From NCBI GenBank assembly GCA_000231825.2, contig JH720359.1, forward strand, positions 16,805-80,804: DNA of 64,000 nucleotides, given 5' to 3'. A program made the translations under genes and the position numbers. The notes below the pieces were generated by a model, which was not told where the DNA came from, did no database searches, and saw only the letters and a list, made by a program, of their open reading frames with translations. Below, in pieces: positions 11,937-24,644 of this stretch (positions are counted from its first letter, which is position 1; every line of letters begins with the position of its first letter). Origin of the DNA: Tetrahymena elliotti 4EA (taxonomy: Eukaryota > Ciliophora > Oligohymenophorea > Hymenostomatida > Tetrahymenidae).

Positions 11937-14900
11937 TCAAAAAAGTAATTTTTAAACACAACTAAAAGCAATATTTTCAGAAGGGATATAAATAAATATG
12001 AATTAATTGTAGGGAGTAAATATTTTTAATAATTTAGAAATTTGTTTGATAAATTAGGTAATGTAATTTATTTTTTGAAAGAAATTCAAATAAATTCTAA
12101 AATTGATTAATTATTGAATAAATAAAAGATATTTACATTCTTATTTTAATCCTATGTCCCCATATTTCTACAAAAAGGTTATAATTAGAATATTATGTCT
12201 ATCAAAATTGGCTTTAAGAGAAGCAAAATCAGATTTTATTCTTTCAAGTTCACCTCTCATTGTATATATATCAAGTGTTTCAGTTGCTTCCAACCTCTAG
12301 ATTAAGGCATGAAAATCGCAACAATATTTTAATAAATTAGAAATAATTGGGAAGATATTTTCTGTTTTTTTTGAAAGGAAACACAAGTCAGCAATTTTCT
12401 TTAAATATTGCTTGTGCATATCTATGAAGCTGGCTATATTATATTCTTTAGAAACTTCTTCTAAGAATTGTTTTGTTGTTTCTTATATTATCATCACAAA
12501 AGTAGAGAACTAAAATGAATTTGTGAAATTTAAAAATTATTTTTAAAGTAAACACATTTTCCATTTTATTTTTTTAATTTCCTTGTTTAGTCTATTTTAC
12601 TCTTTTTTATCTACTTCTTCATCCATTTGGTTATTTCCTTTATAAGCTTCATCTTCATCAGAGTCAGAATATACATTTTTTTATGATTTTTGTTATTTTT
12701 ATTTTCCATAAACAATATTCAACTTATTTCTCATTCTTGAATCATCAAAAAACCTCATTTTCTTGAGATAATAGCTGTTTTATATCAAATTAATAAAGTA
12801 ATTTTTCAGAATAATTTTTAAATTTACTTTTTATCAAGTAAGAAATGTTACGATTTCTTTAAGAGTAATAAAAATTAAAATATGTGATTGTATAAAAACA
12901 TAGAATCTTAATCAAATATAGCATCTAATGGGTAAGGAGCCTTTGTTATAAAAATATTATTTTTTAAATAATCAAATTACAATAAAATTACTTCAAATTT
13001 AATTTTTAAGTTTTTTAGATAGGTGTTAATAGGATCATGAAGAACTTCAATAGAAAAATAATCACTTAGGCTTCTGATAAAAGGTTAGTTTGAATGAGTT
13101 AAAAGTTCTTTGAAATAGTTCTTTAAACTGGATGAATTTTTAAGTGTATCATAAGTCTCTAAATTATCAAATAAATAGTTTAAAAACTCTGTACTTATGA
13201 AACCATTTTCCATAAAATAAATATGTCTTAAAGCTTAGAAGTGATCTAATAACTTAAAGTCATTCATTAAAATAGATCCTAAATACTATTTAACTTTTTT
13301 ATCCATTTAATTTAAACTAAACTCAATTGACAAATCAAACAATCTCATAAATTAACTTGTAAATCCTTCCCTTTCAATCAATTAGTTAATCTTTTTATTC
13401 AGGCTAATTTTTTCATTTTTTTAAACTACATTTGTGTTTTATTGCTAATTTATATCAATTATATTTTAAAAAATTAACAAAAACTAAATTATGTTACTTA
13501 AAGATCTGGAATGACTTAATTCAAAAATGAATCCTAAATAGTAAACACAGATTAATTAAATATTTCACTGTGATTCATTGTAAAAATGTTGAAAGGATTA
13601 TCTTTGACTTTTGAATTATCTAATTCCTCCAGCATTTAATTTTCATCAACTAATATTGACTGATGCAAAGAGTTTTTATCTAAATTGAAGTTATTCGTTT
13701 AATCCTTCAATTAAAAGATATCTCTATCTTTTTATTACTTAAATTAATTCTTTTATTTTAATATCTAAGATATACTCAGTTTCTTTAAAAATGACTAAGG
13801 CTAATCTTTATTTTTATGCTATTAAGTTTGTGTTTTTTATAACAATAATTAATTTTTTATTTGTCCTTTTTCTTAGCCTAAACTTTTTTAATTTTCTGGA
13901 GTTATTTAATTACTTTTTTGAGTTTATTTAAGTGATTCAATCTAAGACTATTAACTGGCTTCTATTTTCTCAATAGCTTTAGATATTTAGTTTTTAATTT
14001 ATTCTCTAATGTCTTCAATTTTAAGCTTTTTTTCAATAAATATTTTTAATTTATTTTTTTAGTTATTTAATTTTACCTTTTGCTCTACAAATACTCGCTG
14101 GTCATGCTCATTTAGGATATATCCAATTAATCTTACATTCTTTCCGATTTGAAGGATTGTTTATTCAAATTTTTATAAAAATTAAGGAGTAGCACTTTTA
14201 CTTTGAGATTACTCGCCCTTTTTTAATAGAGATTAGGTTTAATAATTTTTTTACTAACAAATTTACTTCGTAGAGTCTTATAGAAAAATCCTTGACCCAA
14301 TTAATCTAATGGTCAATATGTTGATAAATTGATTAAGTCTATTGTTAATTTTAGTTACTAATGTTATTTTTTATGAAGAACTCAGAGTACTTATCATAAA
14401 AAAATCCTCCATGCAGCCAATCATTCAAAATAGAAAGATATGGTTCTATTGAAAGAATAAATAGTTAACAATTAAGCTATTACAAATGAGATTATTCACA
14501 ATAATGTTAGCTATTAATTTAAAGTTAGAAGTATAAAAAATCAATAACTTAGCATGATATATAACTCTGAACATTTTTATTATCCTCAAGCTAATTTTAG
14601 GTACTTTCATCAATCATCTCCATATTTAAATCTTTTGAATTCTGTTTCTTGAAAATATCAATAGCTCCTTCTAATGTGTTCATCATCATTCTCATTTCCA
14701 TTTGATACTCTCTTAACCCTCTAAATAATTCTATTAAAGATACTGTTTTGTCAAGCATAAATTTATATTTTTCTTCAAGTGTTACTTAAATTTCATTTCT
14801 CTTGACTAATTAATGATTTTAAAAAAAATTATTTTTATTAAAAAATAAAACAAATTAAATAGAAATATAAATGAGTACTTTATGCAGACTAGTGTAAAAA

Positions 14901-16598
14901 AACCAAGTGGAAAGCATTTAAGAACTACTAAAATTATTAGTAAAAAGCTTAAATTGATGCTAAAAAGGCTTAGAAAGTTGTTCCTATTTCAATTTTATCA
15001 TACTGCTCTCTATAAAATTAGAACTTTATAAGTTAATTGGCAAATTCTATACAGCAATCAATCATATTTTCCAATGTTGAGGGTGTTAAATGGTTTACTT
15101 AAATTTTCTTTTTGAGCTTAAATTCAGGAGGAGACTCTCCAACTAAAACAAATGTTTAGCTCGGTTAATTTTAAAGCATCAAGATAATATCTTATATAAT
15201 TTAACGTTCTGTTTTATTTTAGTATATCCAATGATTCAACTATACTTAAGAATCTGCAATTGAGCTAGATTGATTATTTATAGTTCTACTTAAATTTTCT
15301 TTTATATAACTTTCATAGATTTATGCTAAGCTATTTGGGTCTTTAAATAAGTCATTCTTTGTAAATTATCTTGCTGCCAAAAAAATTTATTTTTCTTCTT
15401 CTTTTTTTTATTCTGATAAAAATTCTTCATAGCTTCTTTTTTGTAAAGATGATTTTTTTAATATACTTTGTTATGTAATATTCCAGAATGATTAATTTGT
15501 TTGCATTCCTCCTAAATATGCACTAGAAGCATTTTCATTTTAATGTTTTCCATGATCATAAGTATCATTTTGATTTAAATTAGTAACTTAAAGTATTGAG
15601 TCTTTTTATCTGTTAATACCTGAATCATTAACATTTCTAAATGATACCATTTTGCTTTAATCAACTGATTTATCTACTATTGAAATATTTGACTTATTTT
15701 TTATTATTCCTTACTTCTTTGTTATCTGATTATCATTACTAAATATATCAAACTTTTTTTATTCAATAATGCTAGAATTTTAGTTTTCAAATTTTGATTT
15801 ATCATCTTAAATTAATTCTGTATGACTTTCCAATTCTTCTTCTTCTTCTTCATCGATCTCACTTTCCTCACTACTACTTTCAAAGACATAATCTTCATCA
15901 TATTTCTATTGAAATAATAATTCATAAAATAAAGAAACAGAATATTTATTTACTTAAAGTAAGGCCTTTTACTATTCTAATATCTATTTATCTTAAATTT
16001 ATAGTCTTAGATCAGCTATTTACATAGAATCTTAAAAACTTAACTAAGTTTATTACTTCTCAGCATTTGCTTTGTATTTTTAGTCAAAATCATCTGCTTC
16101 TTAACTTGAAGAAATAGGATTATTTGACATTAGTAGTAAGAATTATAGAATTGAATAATGGATATCAGGTACATGTGGTTTTAGCTTTTTTTCCATAAAT
16201 TTATCAACCAATTTTTATAATTTCTCTGCTTTGCTATTCTATAAATGTATCTCAAACTTTTCATGCAATCTTAAGAATTTTTTATAAATATAATTTAAAA
16301 AACTATTAAAATAAAGCTTTAGTAAACAATATTTACCCATTCAACTCACGCTTTACTCTAAATTTATCAACTGTGAGAAATCTATGATTTTTTATGTTAG
16401 AAATAATATATTCAAATGCAATAGTAAAGTTCTCATCAGTTTCCTAATTTAGAAATAGTGTACTATTAATAAATTCAATATCGAAAAAAATGCACAAGTT
16501 ACATCAAAGTCTGTCATGGAGCTAATTAAACTTTTAACCAACGTTTGAATTTATATTTCAATCCTAGTTTTATAATCAGGTTCTATCCTTGTAGCCAT
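11937..16598 (-). CDS. TUBGCP5: gamma-tubulin complex component 5 homologue
   Basis: GCP proteins carry gamma-tubulin in the ring complex that nucleates microtubules, here presumably at basal bodies and spindles. The N-terminus (TVDKFRVKRELNGLHEKFEI; then LKPHVPDIHYSILQFLLLMS) matches the GCP5-specific N-terminal region rather than GCP2, 3, 4 or 6. A GRIP1-type motif follows at about 14380-14460: IEPYLSILNDWLHGGFFYDK. The C-terminal half contains GRIP2-like segments (DDHFQALRHIYFMENGF-like sequence around 13200-13260; PYPLDAIFDQDSMFLYNHIF at 12880-12950; a last helical part at 12200-12480). A long acidic and Ser-rich insert (ESSSEESEIDEEEEEELE) sits between the N-terminal region and the first GRIP motif. 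The gene is split by many short introns. The TGA at 11937 is the first stop in the final frame, but a last intron could move it. Start is ATG 16598. Confidence 0.85.
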
Positions 16599-17134
16599 TT
16601 TAATGATAAGATTTGCTAATATTTTCTAAGTCTAATTTACTTGGTTTTTAATAAATAAAAATTTGAAAAATTTATAATAGATCTTAAATTTAAAAATCAA
16701 CTACAAATTATCAAGAATTATTAAATTCTGCCAATAATTTATGAAATAATTATTAATATTTTTCGCGCTTCTAGTCCAAACAAAAATTAAAAAAAATTAT
16801 TACAAAAAATCTTAATTTATTCAAATTCTAAAATTTTTGAAAAATATTTTAAAATTGCTTTTTTCATTTTCTTCAAAAAATATTTTAGCCAATTTTTTCA
16901 GTAACAAATTTTTTTGTTTTTTTTATTTAAAAAATAATTTTGATAAATTAAAAAAATTCTAACAAAAAAATAGACAAAAGATACTTCTACCTCAAAATCA
17001 AATAAAATCTATTAAAACAGTAAAATTAATTAATCAAAAAGAATTAAAAGGTTATACTAACTATGTATTATGTATGAAGGATATATATAATACTTTAACT
17101 AATGTTATATAATATATTTATAATTTTCTTAAAT
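16599..17134. other. intergenic spacer
   Basis: AT-rich stretch between two minus-strand genes; it should contain the promoter of the GCP5 gene. No RNA gene or clear motif was seen. Confidence 0.5.
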
Positions 17135-17803
17135 TCAAACTAATTTCTTTTCAGCAGCTAAGTCATAGAGTTAGCCAACACTTAAGTCCTTGTTTTCCAA
17201 GACTAGAGTTCTCAAACCTGAACTGGTCTTACCAGCAAGTCTGCAAAGTTATTCGAACTTAGTGTCAAGATTACCACCTAGAGGTTCAAGCTTTTCAGTT
17301 GTTCCATTAGTAATTTAGTAGGACTAGGGTCCAGTTAAGACTTGAGGAGCTTCTCCTTGTTTTCTGATAATCTTATAGCAGTTTTGAGGGTTATGGCTAT
17401 CATATTACTCTTCAATTTCCATATCAGGAGTCTTGTAGTGGACTCTCTTGAATACCTTGCTGTCAGTACTAGTAGTGGTTTAGTCATTATTCTAAATTTA
17501 TGGTTGGTTTTTCTTATCTTCTTGAATCTTAGCAATCTTTTAAGCGATTTCTGCTTTCTTCTATTCAATTTGTTCTTTGGTCTTCTTCAATTGTTCAATT
17601 TGATTTTCATGGCTTTTAATTTGATGGTGTACTCTGTTTTCGTAGTTGTTGAGTTGAGTAAGATTTCTCTTAAGTTGGTCTTCCTTGGTCAAGAAAAAGT
17701 CATCATGGCTAGTGAAGTTGGAGAAAAAGTCATCATGATCAAAGATAGAGTCAAAAGTTCTATCAATATCGTCAAAGAAGTTGTTTCTACGAGAAAGGAA
17801 CAT
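17135..17803 (-). CDS. 222-aa coiled-coil protein, probably highly expressed
   Basis: Intronless ORF of 222 aa; I do not recognise the family. The N-terminus is rich in Phe and Asp (MFLSRRNNFFDDIDRTFDSI) and faintly recalls myeloid-leukaemia-factor-type starts, but not enough to name it. Residues about 45-110 form a coiled coil rich in Gln, Glu and Lys. The C-terminal 110 residues are better ordered (NGTTEKLEPLGGNLDTKFEQ; then LVLENKDLSVGQLYDLAAEK). Codon use is strongly biased to AAG, CTT, GGT, GAC and AAC, as in highly expressed Tetrahymena genes, and unlike its AT-extreme neighbours. Nine TAA/TAG codons are read as Gln. An antisense 168-codon ORF over the same bases is a shadow. Confidence 0.85.
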
Positions 17804-18530
17804 TTTTTTGCTTTGGTTTGTTTTTTGCTATTTATTATGAAGTATTAGTAGATGTTTTTGTTTTGTTTTATTTTTAATTGAATTATTTGGTGAATCAAAA
17901 GATTGAATAGCTGATTTTTATAGCAAAAAATTAGAAATTTAGTAGATTCGATATTTTATAATATTACAATAAACAATTTCCAAATATGATAAGAAATATC
18001 TTAAATTATAATAGATTGGAAATTGATTATTAATCAATCATCTTATAATTATCAAAAAAAAGAAAAATAGAATCAAAATCTTGAAAATTAATTCAGGATT
18101 TATGTAATTAATACTAATTTAATTTTATTATAAAAATATTCAAGCAATAATTTATAAAAATTTAAATTATAGTAGGTTTATTATTTAAATGTTGCCATTT
18201 TATCATAGGTATTTCCAAACAAGAGATAGTTTTACACTACTTTATAGGTGTTTTTATAAAAAATAAAATCGTTTTATTTAAGAGATAGAAATACAAAACA
18301 TTTAACAAATAATATTGAAATAAATGCACTTATTAGTAATTAAAATAATCTCAAATTAATTCAAAAAAAAGTGTAAGTTTTCAAGAATAAGCTTGTTGTA
18401 TTTATGGCTTCCTTAAAAATTATTTATTCACTAATCTCTCAAATGTTATTTAGTGTTTTTGACAATTAAAATAGTTTTAAACATTCGTAGAGAATCATTT
18501 TATCAGTTCATTCATGTTATTTGTAATAAC
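17804..18530. other. intergenic, promoter side of the 222-aa gene
   Basis: AT-rich region upstream of the 222-aa protein gene and downstream of the SET gene. It presumably carries a strong promoter given that gene's codon bias, but no specific motif can be named. Confidence 0.45.
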
Positions 18531-20592
18531 TCAGAGATATTTTTTGATATCTTAGACAAAGTTGACATATACTAAATATTTCTAAAGAATCTTTATTTAA
18601 GATTCTATTATTCTTCTCTAATAAAATCTAATAACCCTCAAGCTCTTTTCAAACCTTTACTTACTGTCATATCTTTTCATTTTATAGGTGTAAATATTCT
18701 TCCAGTCATCGCTCAGCTTTCCTCGCTCATTAATTAGAATCTCCAAAAACTTTAAGTAATCTTTTTGTTAAAATAAAATATTTTGTTTCAAAATTATAAA
18801 TTCATTTTACCTATCTTTCCCAATCTTGTGTATTTTTCGTCTGAGCTTAAATCATTTTCGATTTGCTTGAACTCAAATTATTTGCCTTTATTAAGCAAGA
18901 AGTAGTGTCTCAGTGAAAAGATTTAAAGTAATTAATAATCTAATTAACCAGCCTTTAATTTTACAATTGGATTTTAAAGATTCATCTGCTGGGCTATTTT
19001 CTATTAGGTTTCACTTTTATAAATTTATGTTGTATTAACTTTAATTAATAGACTATCACTATCTAAATTTTCATTGACCAATCTTAATTAATTACCATTA
19101 GTAAAAAATAATAAAAAAACCATCAGAAATATTCATATAAATTTTCTTTCTATAAAAAATACCCAAAATTCATAAATTGCTCTAAAGATGATTCATGTCT
19201 TGGAACTATGAAAAAGAATTCTTCTTTTAAGAAATCACAGTCACTATATATATACAACTATTGCTCTTCTTAATTTATTTTTATATGGTCATTTGGAGAA
19301 TCAGTAATCGTGCAAAGTCTTTATAATATTTAATGCTTATTAGATGGACCTTATTCTTTTAAAATTAAAATTTGATAATAACTTTATATTTTTACTTGAA
19401 AAAGTATTAAAAAAGAATATTCTATCTTAATAAAGCCCATAGACATAGATGGGTTTTTAGATTAAAAACTAAAATATTTCACATAAAACACTTTTGCTCT
19501 TCAAAGAAATATTGGAGAGTAATTTATCTACGTTTTGAAGTATTTAGAAAATAAAATTCTATAGAATATGTATGCCTAAATAAATCTATATTTGTTAGAA
19601 AGTTAAGATAGATAAATTAGGTAAATTTGATAGCAATAAAAATCTAAATATCTATCTAATCATAAATTATAAAAATATTCTGAAATTACAAAAGTAAAAT
19701 TACATTTTTTGTTTTTGAAAGTCGAAATGTTTTAAAAAATTAAAAAAAATATTACATATCAATTCAAAGAAAGGGATTATAATAGGAAGTAATTTTTCTT
19801 CTCTATTGAAAATGGTTTGACCGTAATTCAAAAAAACAGTGTTTTATTTAATGAAGGCAATAGCTTTTTAAATTTCAGATCTATCAAAATCATGCTTGTT
19901 TAATAAAGCACCTTCATTAATTTCTAAGCTTTTAATGACTAACTATGTTATTTCTATTAAACCTTCAATTTACTAAAATATATTATTAATATATTATGCG
20001 TCAACATAATAAAGCTTTTATTAGAGTTATTCTAAAGCCTTTTGCTAATCCCAAAAAACAATAGAAGCCTTATTGACATACTCTAAATTGAGATACTCGT
20101 TTAGAAATTTAGTGCGTGAGTCTTCTTAATTTTTTTCAGACTTTAAAAAGAGGACTAAAAAAACAAAGTTTACTGTCTAAATAACATTTTGGTCATTCAC
20201 TCTTAGCTCATTTGTAAGAATTCTTTCAACTTTATCTCTATGAGGGTACTCGTGAAAAGGAGTCATACAATAAGTCAAAGGAATAGATGATAAAGGTTAT
20301 CCTCTAAATATATACTCATCTCTTACAATAATTTTAAAAGAACCATGTCCTTTACTATATTCTATTTAAAGAGAATCTTTGTAGAACTTGTTAAAGTTAT
20401 CCCTGACAAAATCTATTTGATCTTCATCCAAATTATACTTTATGATAATAAAAACGTAAACAATAAAACACAGTTATAACAGCATTACATTAAATAAACA
20501 GTTAAATTATATTTTACTTCAAAGCAATAAGAACATACAGAAATGATCAAAATTATTTTAAATATAGCTAAAATCTTATTTTAAATTATCAT
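18531..20592 (-). CDS. SET-domain protein of the LSMT/SETD3-6 type with a signal peptide
   Basis: Family members are lysine or histidine methyltransferases with a split SET domain and a C-terminal Rubis-subs-bind helical domain. Exon 1 encodes a hydrophobic N-terminus (MIIQNKILAIFKIILIISVC), read as an ER signal peptide, joined over a short intron to YNLDEDQIDFVRDNFNKFY. The SET-like part includes RGQPLSSIPLTYCMTPF, a helical i-SET segment, FLNYGQTIF and LLPIIIPFFELI. The post-insert part reads KEEFFFIVPRHESSLEQFMN, where the usual Y-G of active members appears as V-P, so catalysis is doubtful. The C-terminal helices (TNGNQLRLVNENLD; then FSLRHYFLLNKGNQFEF; then FLEILINERGKLSDDWKN) fit the substrate-binding domain. 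The exon layout between about 19400 and 19790 is unresolved. The stop is at 18531-18533. Confidence 0.65.
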
Positions 20593-20785
20593 GATTCTTT
20601 AATTGTAAATGATCTTTAGTTTTGTTGTAATTTATTTTATACTTCTTCTCTTTTTGTTTAATTAAAGTGCTAAAAAAAGGATATTTTAGATATTATTTCA
20701 AACAAAGATACGTTAAAAAACAAAACAAATAAAAAGCATAATATGTTTAATTTTCCTGTTTATTTATTAAAATATTTCTTTTTTT

Positions 20786-23541
20786 TCAGAAATTAAAATA
20801 GGTTTTCTTTTTTTGCTTTTCAGGGTCAAATGACATACCTTTTACTTTTGACCTTAAGTAAGCAATCTTTTCACTTCTTTTTTCTTTCCCTGCCCAATCA
20901 TAAACATTAAATATTTTTAGCTTATAATTCTTTTTCATAAGCATTCTTATCATAATTGAACTGTAAGATCTAATGGCTTTAGTGTCTCCAATAAAATTAA
21001 ATTTATCTTGGATTATAACTACATTATTTTCATCTAATTTTGAGAATTAGTATCTGAATATTGATGCCTTTTAATTTATTTCATGGTAATAACCCAATCT
21101 GTTTAAGAAATACTTAACAGCCTCAGTGAATGCTGTTTCTTTATTAGCAATCTACAATTAATTTTAATCAAAAATGTATTGAAGATGTTAATTAGTTTCC
21201 TGATTGATTGGGAAAGAAATATTGCCTTATTCAAGTAGTAAACACTCACGACTCAAATAAAGAGAAAGTTTGTATTCATGCTTAAGCTTTGAAATATTTC
21301 CTTATTTGTCTTCTCTCTCAATAATACTTATTAACTTTTTCCATAAGTCTTCATTTAATGAGTATCTTGCTGTCAAATAAGCCAAAAATCTATTTATTGT
21401 TAATTTATTAATAACAATTTGATAAAAAATAAAAAATCTTACTGGACTGCTTATTCTAGAGTAAAATCTTTTGTGGATAAAATAGTTTATTCAACTTTTT
21501 TTTCTATTTACTCATTCGAAACTTCTAATGTAGAGATTATATAAGTAGCAAGAGCCTTCTAATTTAAGTCTAACTAGTCATAATATTATTCAATTAGTAG
21601 CTCCATAGAATCATAAAATTGTTTACTGCCTATGTTCATATCGTTAGCTAGGTAATAAACTTGTAGCAATTAATTTAACTCTTCTTTGCTGATATCTTCA
21701 GAAATTAAAATTTTTTCTTTCTAAGATTCCCACTTAGTATCTTTCTACTCCAAGAAAAAGTTTTCATAGGCTCTTTTATTTTGTTTAATATCATTGTAGT
21801 TGGCATATATTCTCATTTAAAAAGTGCTAATAACTAGTCTAGAAACGGTTTTGATACCATAAATAAACTCTTTAAAGTGGTATTTGGCATTTTAGTTAAT
21901 ATAAATATCTTTAATTTCATGTAAATTTTACATAATTTATAAAGCTTCAGAGAAAGTTAATTGATTTCTATTAATATATTTATTAGCAATATATTGAGAA
22001 TAAATAGGAATTAAATTGAAGAGCAATTCATTGTTATACTTTCCAAATTAAATTATCTAAGGAAATATGTAAAGACTTTAGAATGATTTTAAATACTAAG
22101 GAGATAACGCCTCATAACACTCTTACTACTACTTAATGAATCCCATAAAAAAGCTAACACAACTTACTTCTAAAAATTGTTTAATTGAGTTTACTTTTTT
22201 AAATGCTTTTTCTTTCATAAAACTATTAACTATCTACATCATTTCGACGATAATTTTTTATTCAGTTTCTGTGATAATATTTGGTAAGTTGAGAATTTTG
22301 AAATCATTATTTCTTTTTATCATACCAGTTTCATAGATATATTTAGTAATTATAAATAATTCTTCAACTGTAAATGCATGTTCTTTTGTTGATTTTTCAT
22401 TTATTTTCTTCAAAATATAATTCAAAAGCTTTTCGTTATCTTTGTTAGCTACAATCTATTTTAAATCTGCATTTATTTCAGGTAAGACACCAAATTTAAT
22501 GAGTATATCTTTAGACTGAATATTATTTTATATATCCTCAAAAGTACTTACAGATTTTAATTCTGTAAAAATGCTTTAAAGATATTCTTTCTCAAAAAAT
22601 TAGATGTTATCTAAATAATAAGATGCCATCAATTTCTTATTTTCAATAATTATTTTTTTTAAATGCTATTAATATTCTAAGATTTTAGAAGGTTTAAAAT
22701 CTTTTAAAGTACAAATTAGCATGTACTTGCAAAACAACTTATTATCTTCATATAAAACTTCAGATTCGTTTTAGAAAACTTTATCCATTTATTATAATAA
22801 CTCAATATCTATATTTCCACTTTTCTTATATATTCTCAAGATATCTATCCACTCATTAGTATTGTAATCATAAAGTTCATCAAATGTTTTTTCATTAATT
22901 ATACCATTCATATCAGTAGAAGGATCTAATTTTTAGAAAAATTTAATCCAATCAATTATTTTACTTAATTCTACATCATCTTTATTTTAAATTAAATTTT
23001 TGTTAAAATCCTTCTAAAATTAACGAATATCGAGATCTTTAAGAATTTTTTAAGCAAACTCATCCTACTCATTCATAAGAAAATCTAATATTTGTAAGTA
23101 TTCATTTAATTTTGAGGGATTTGCAGAATCTTTAAAGTGTTGTTTGACAAATTTAATTTCTAGATCATTCATCTTATATTCTTTAAATAAACTGTTTTAA
23201 AGGAGATTTATAAGGCATAGCTTATTTAGAGAATACTCCTAAATGCAGTTATATATTTCAGATACTACCTAAGAATCTAGATGCTTTAATGGTTATACAA
23301 TTTCTTGTAAAAAATATTTTTCTTTATTTTTGGTAGAATTTAATTATTTGATCTACCATGACAATGACATTGGTGAAGCTGTAGCACTGGTGCTGCTTTT
23401 TTGCTAAGCACTTGAAAAACAAAATTAATTTCCTGTAAAACTAATTTGAGCATTTTAAAAGTTTTGACACTTTTATAAAACCTAAAATTTTTGCTTAAGT
23501 TTTGTAATTGCTAAAACCGATTTTAATTGTCTACCTATCAT
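20786..23541 (-). CDS. mitochondrial RAP-domain-like helical-repeat protein
   Basis: Two exons (23541-21443 and 21389-20786, 53-nt intron) give 900 aa. The N-terminus (MIGRQLKSVLAITKLKQKFQ) is basic, with hydroxylated residues and no acids, like a mitochondrial presequence. Most of the protein is helical, in the style of the degenerate octotricopeptide-type repeats that precede RAP domains (for example QLDLNQKALATYIISTLEVS). The last 100 residues read NNVVIIQDKFNFIGDTKAIR, then MLMKKNYKLKIFNVYDWAGK and KRSEKIAYLRSKV, matching the RAP pattern of a beta strand, a K-x2-L-x3-GY-like strand and an ending Y-x-W then K-x2-Y-L. RAP proteins act in organellar RNA processing or mitoribosome function, so an RNA role in mitochondria is inferred. 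The RAP assignment is moderate; the reading frame is solid. Confidence 0.65.
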
Positions 23542-24644
23542 TTCTACTATTTATTAATTTAAATAAAATTTGTATCTGCTTAGATTAATACTATTTTGTT
23601 TAAAATTTAGATAAATTATTAAATTAAACAATTTTTATCTTTAGAGAAAACTAAAAGTAAATTTCAATTTCTAAATTCTTTGAGCAATATCTAAAATAAA
23701 AGCAACTAGAATTGTTTTATTTGAGTTTTATACAAATAGCAGTACATCAATGAATTGTATTTATTTTTAATAAATTAGAAGAACCTCTTTAAAATTTATA
23801 ACTTAATAAATAAAACAATAAGTCTTAAATTCTCGTTGATAATTTTAGAAAATTTAACAAAAAAATATTTAGGAAAGTGTTGAAAAAATAAAAAATTTGA
23901 ATTTATTTTAACAGTTTCCAATCATATTTAAATAAATTATAATATCAATGAAAATAATTTAGAATATAAATTTTAAATTTGATCAATTTTATTAGGTTAT
24001 TAAAGAAAACATTACTTCTCAATTCACTTTATTAAAATTTGAATATTTTATAATAAATTTGAATAAAATTCATTGAAAATAGTAATTTTTTAAAAATAAC
24101 AGCTGCTAACTTTTAAATAATAATTTCAAGCAATAGAAAAAACAAATAATTAGGTAAGTGTTGAAGTTATTTACAAAAATAGGTAAAATAAACGCTAAAA
24201 AATAAAGACGATATTAGTATTTGAATTAATATAAAATGTAATTATATTAATACTTTATTTATTAATTTTGCTTATAAATATTTTTTGTGAATGTAAAAAA
24301 AATAACTTAATGAACCTAATAATTATTTAGGAAATAGTCTAAGCCACAACCACAAAAATGATAAGATATATTTTCTTTCGGCTATCCTTGAATTCTATTT
24401 TTAAAATAAAGTATTATCACTATTTGTTTATTCAATAGAAATAAATTTTAAAGAGAGATAGAGTTAAGATTACTTTAATTCTATTATGATTAAATTTCTG
24501 ATTAGCCAAAGTCTTATACAAAATTTATTAGATTATTATTAAGTTATTTGATTTTATAATTTAAAAATAAACATAATTATATATAATTGGCTTCTCTCAA
24601 AAGAGCAAGATCCTTTTTGTATCTTGATTCATCATCAAAAAGTT
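23542..24644. other. intergenic, nothing recognised
   Basis: AT-rich region between two minus-strand genes, upstream of the RAP-like gene and downstream of the VAP gene. No ORF with protein-like composition and no RNA gene was seen. Confidence 0.5.

Noticed and set aside
17342..17848. 168-codon plus-strand ORF.
   Set aside because: It is antisense to the 222-aa minus-strand gene, whose codon bias and clean frame are convincing; the ORF is Leu/Phe-rich shadow.
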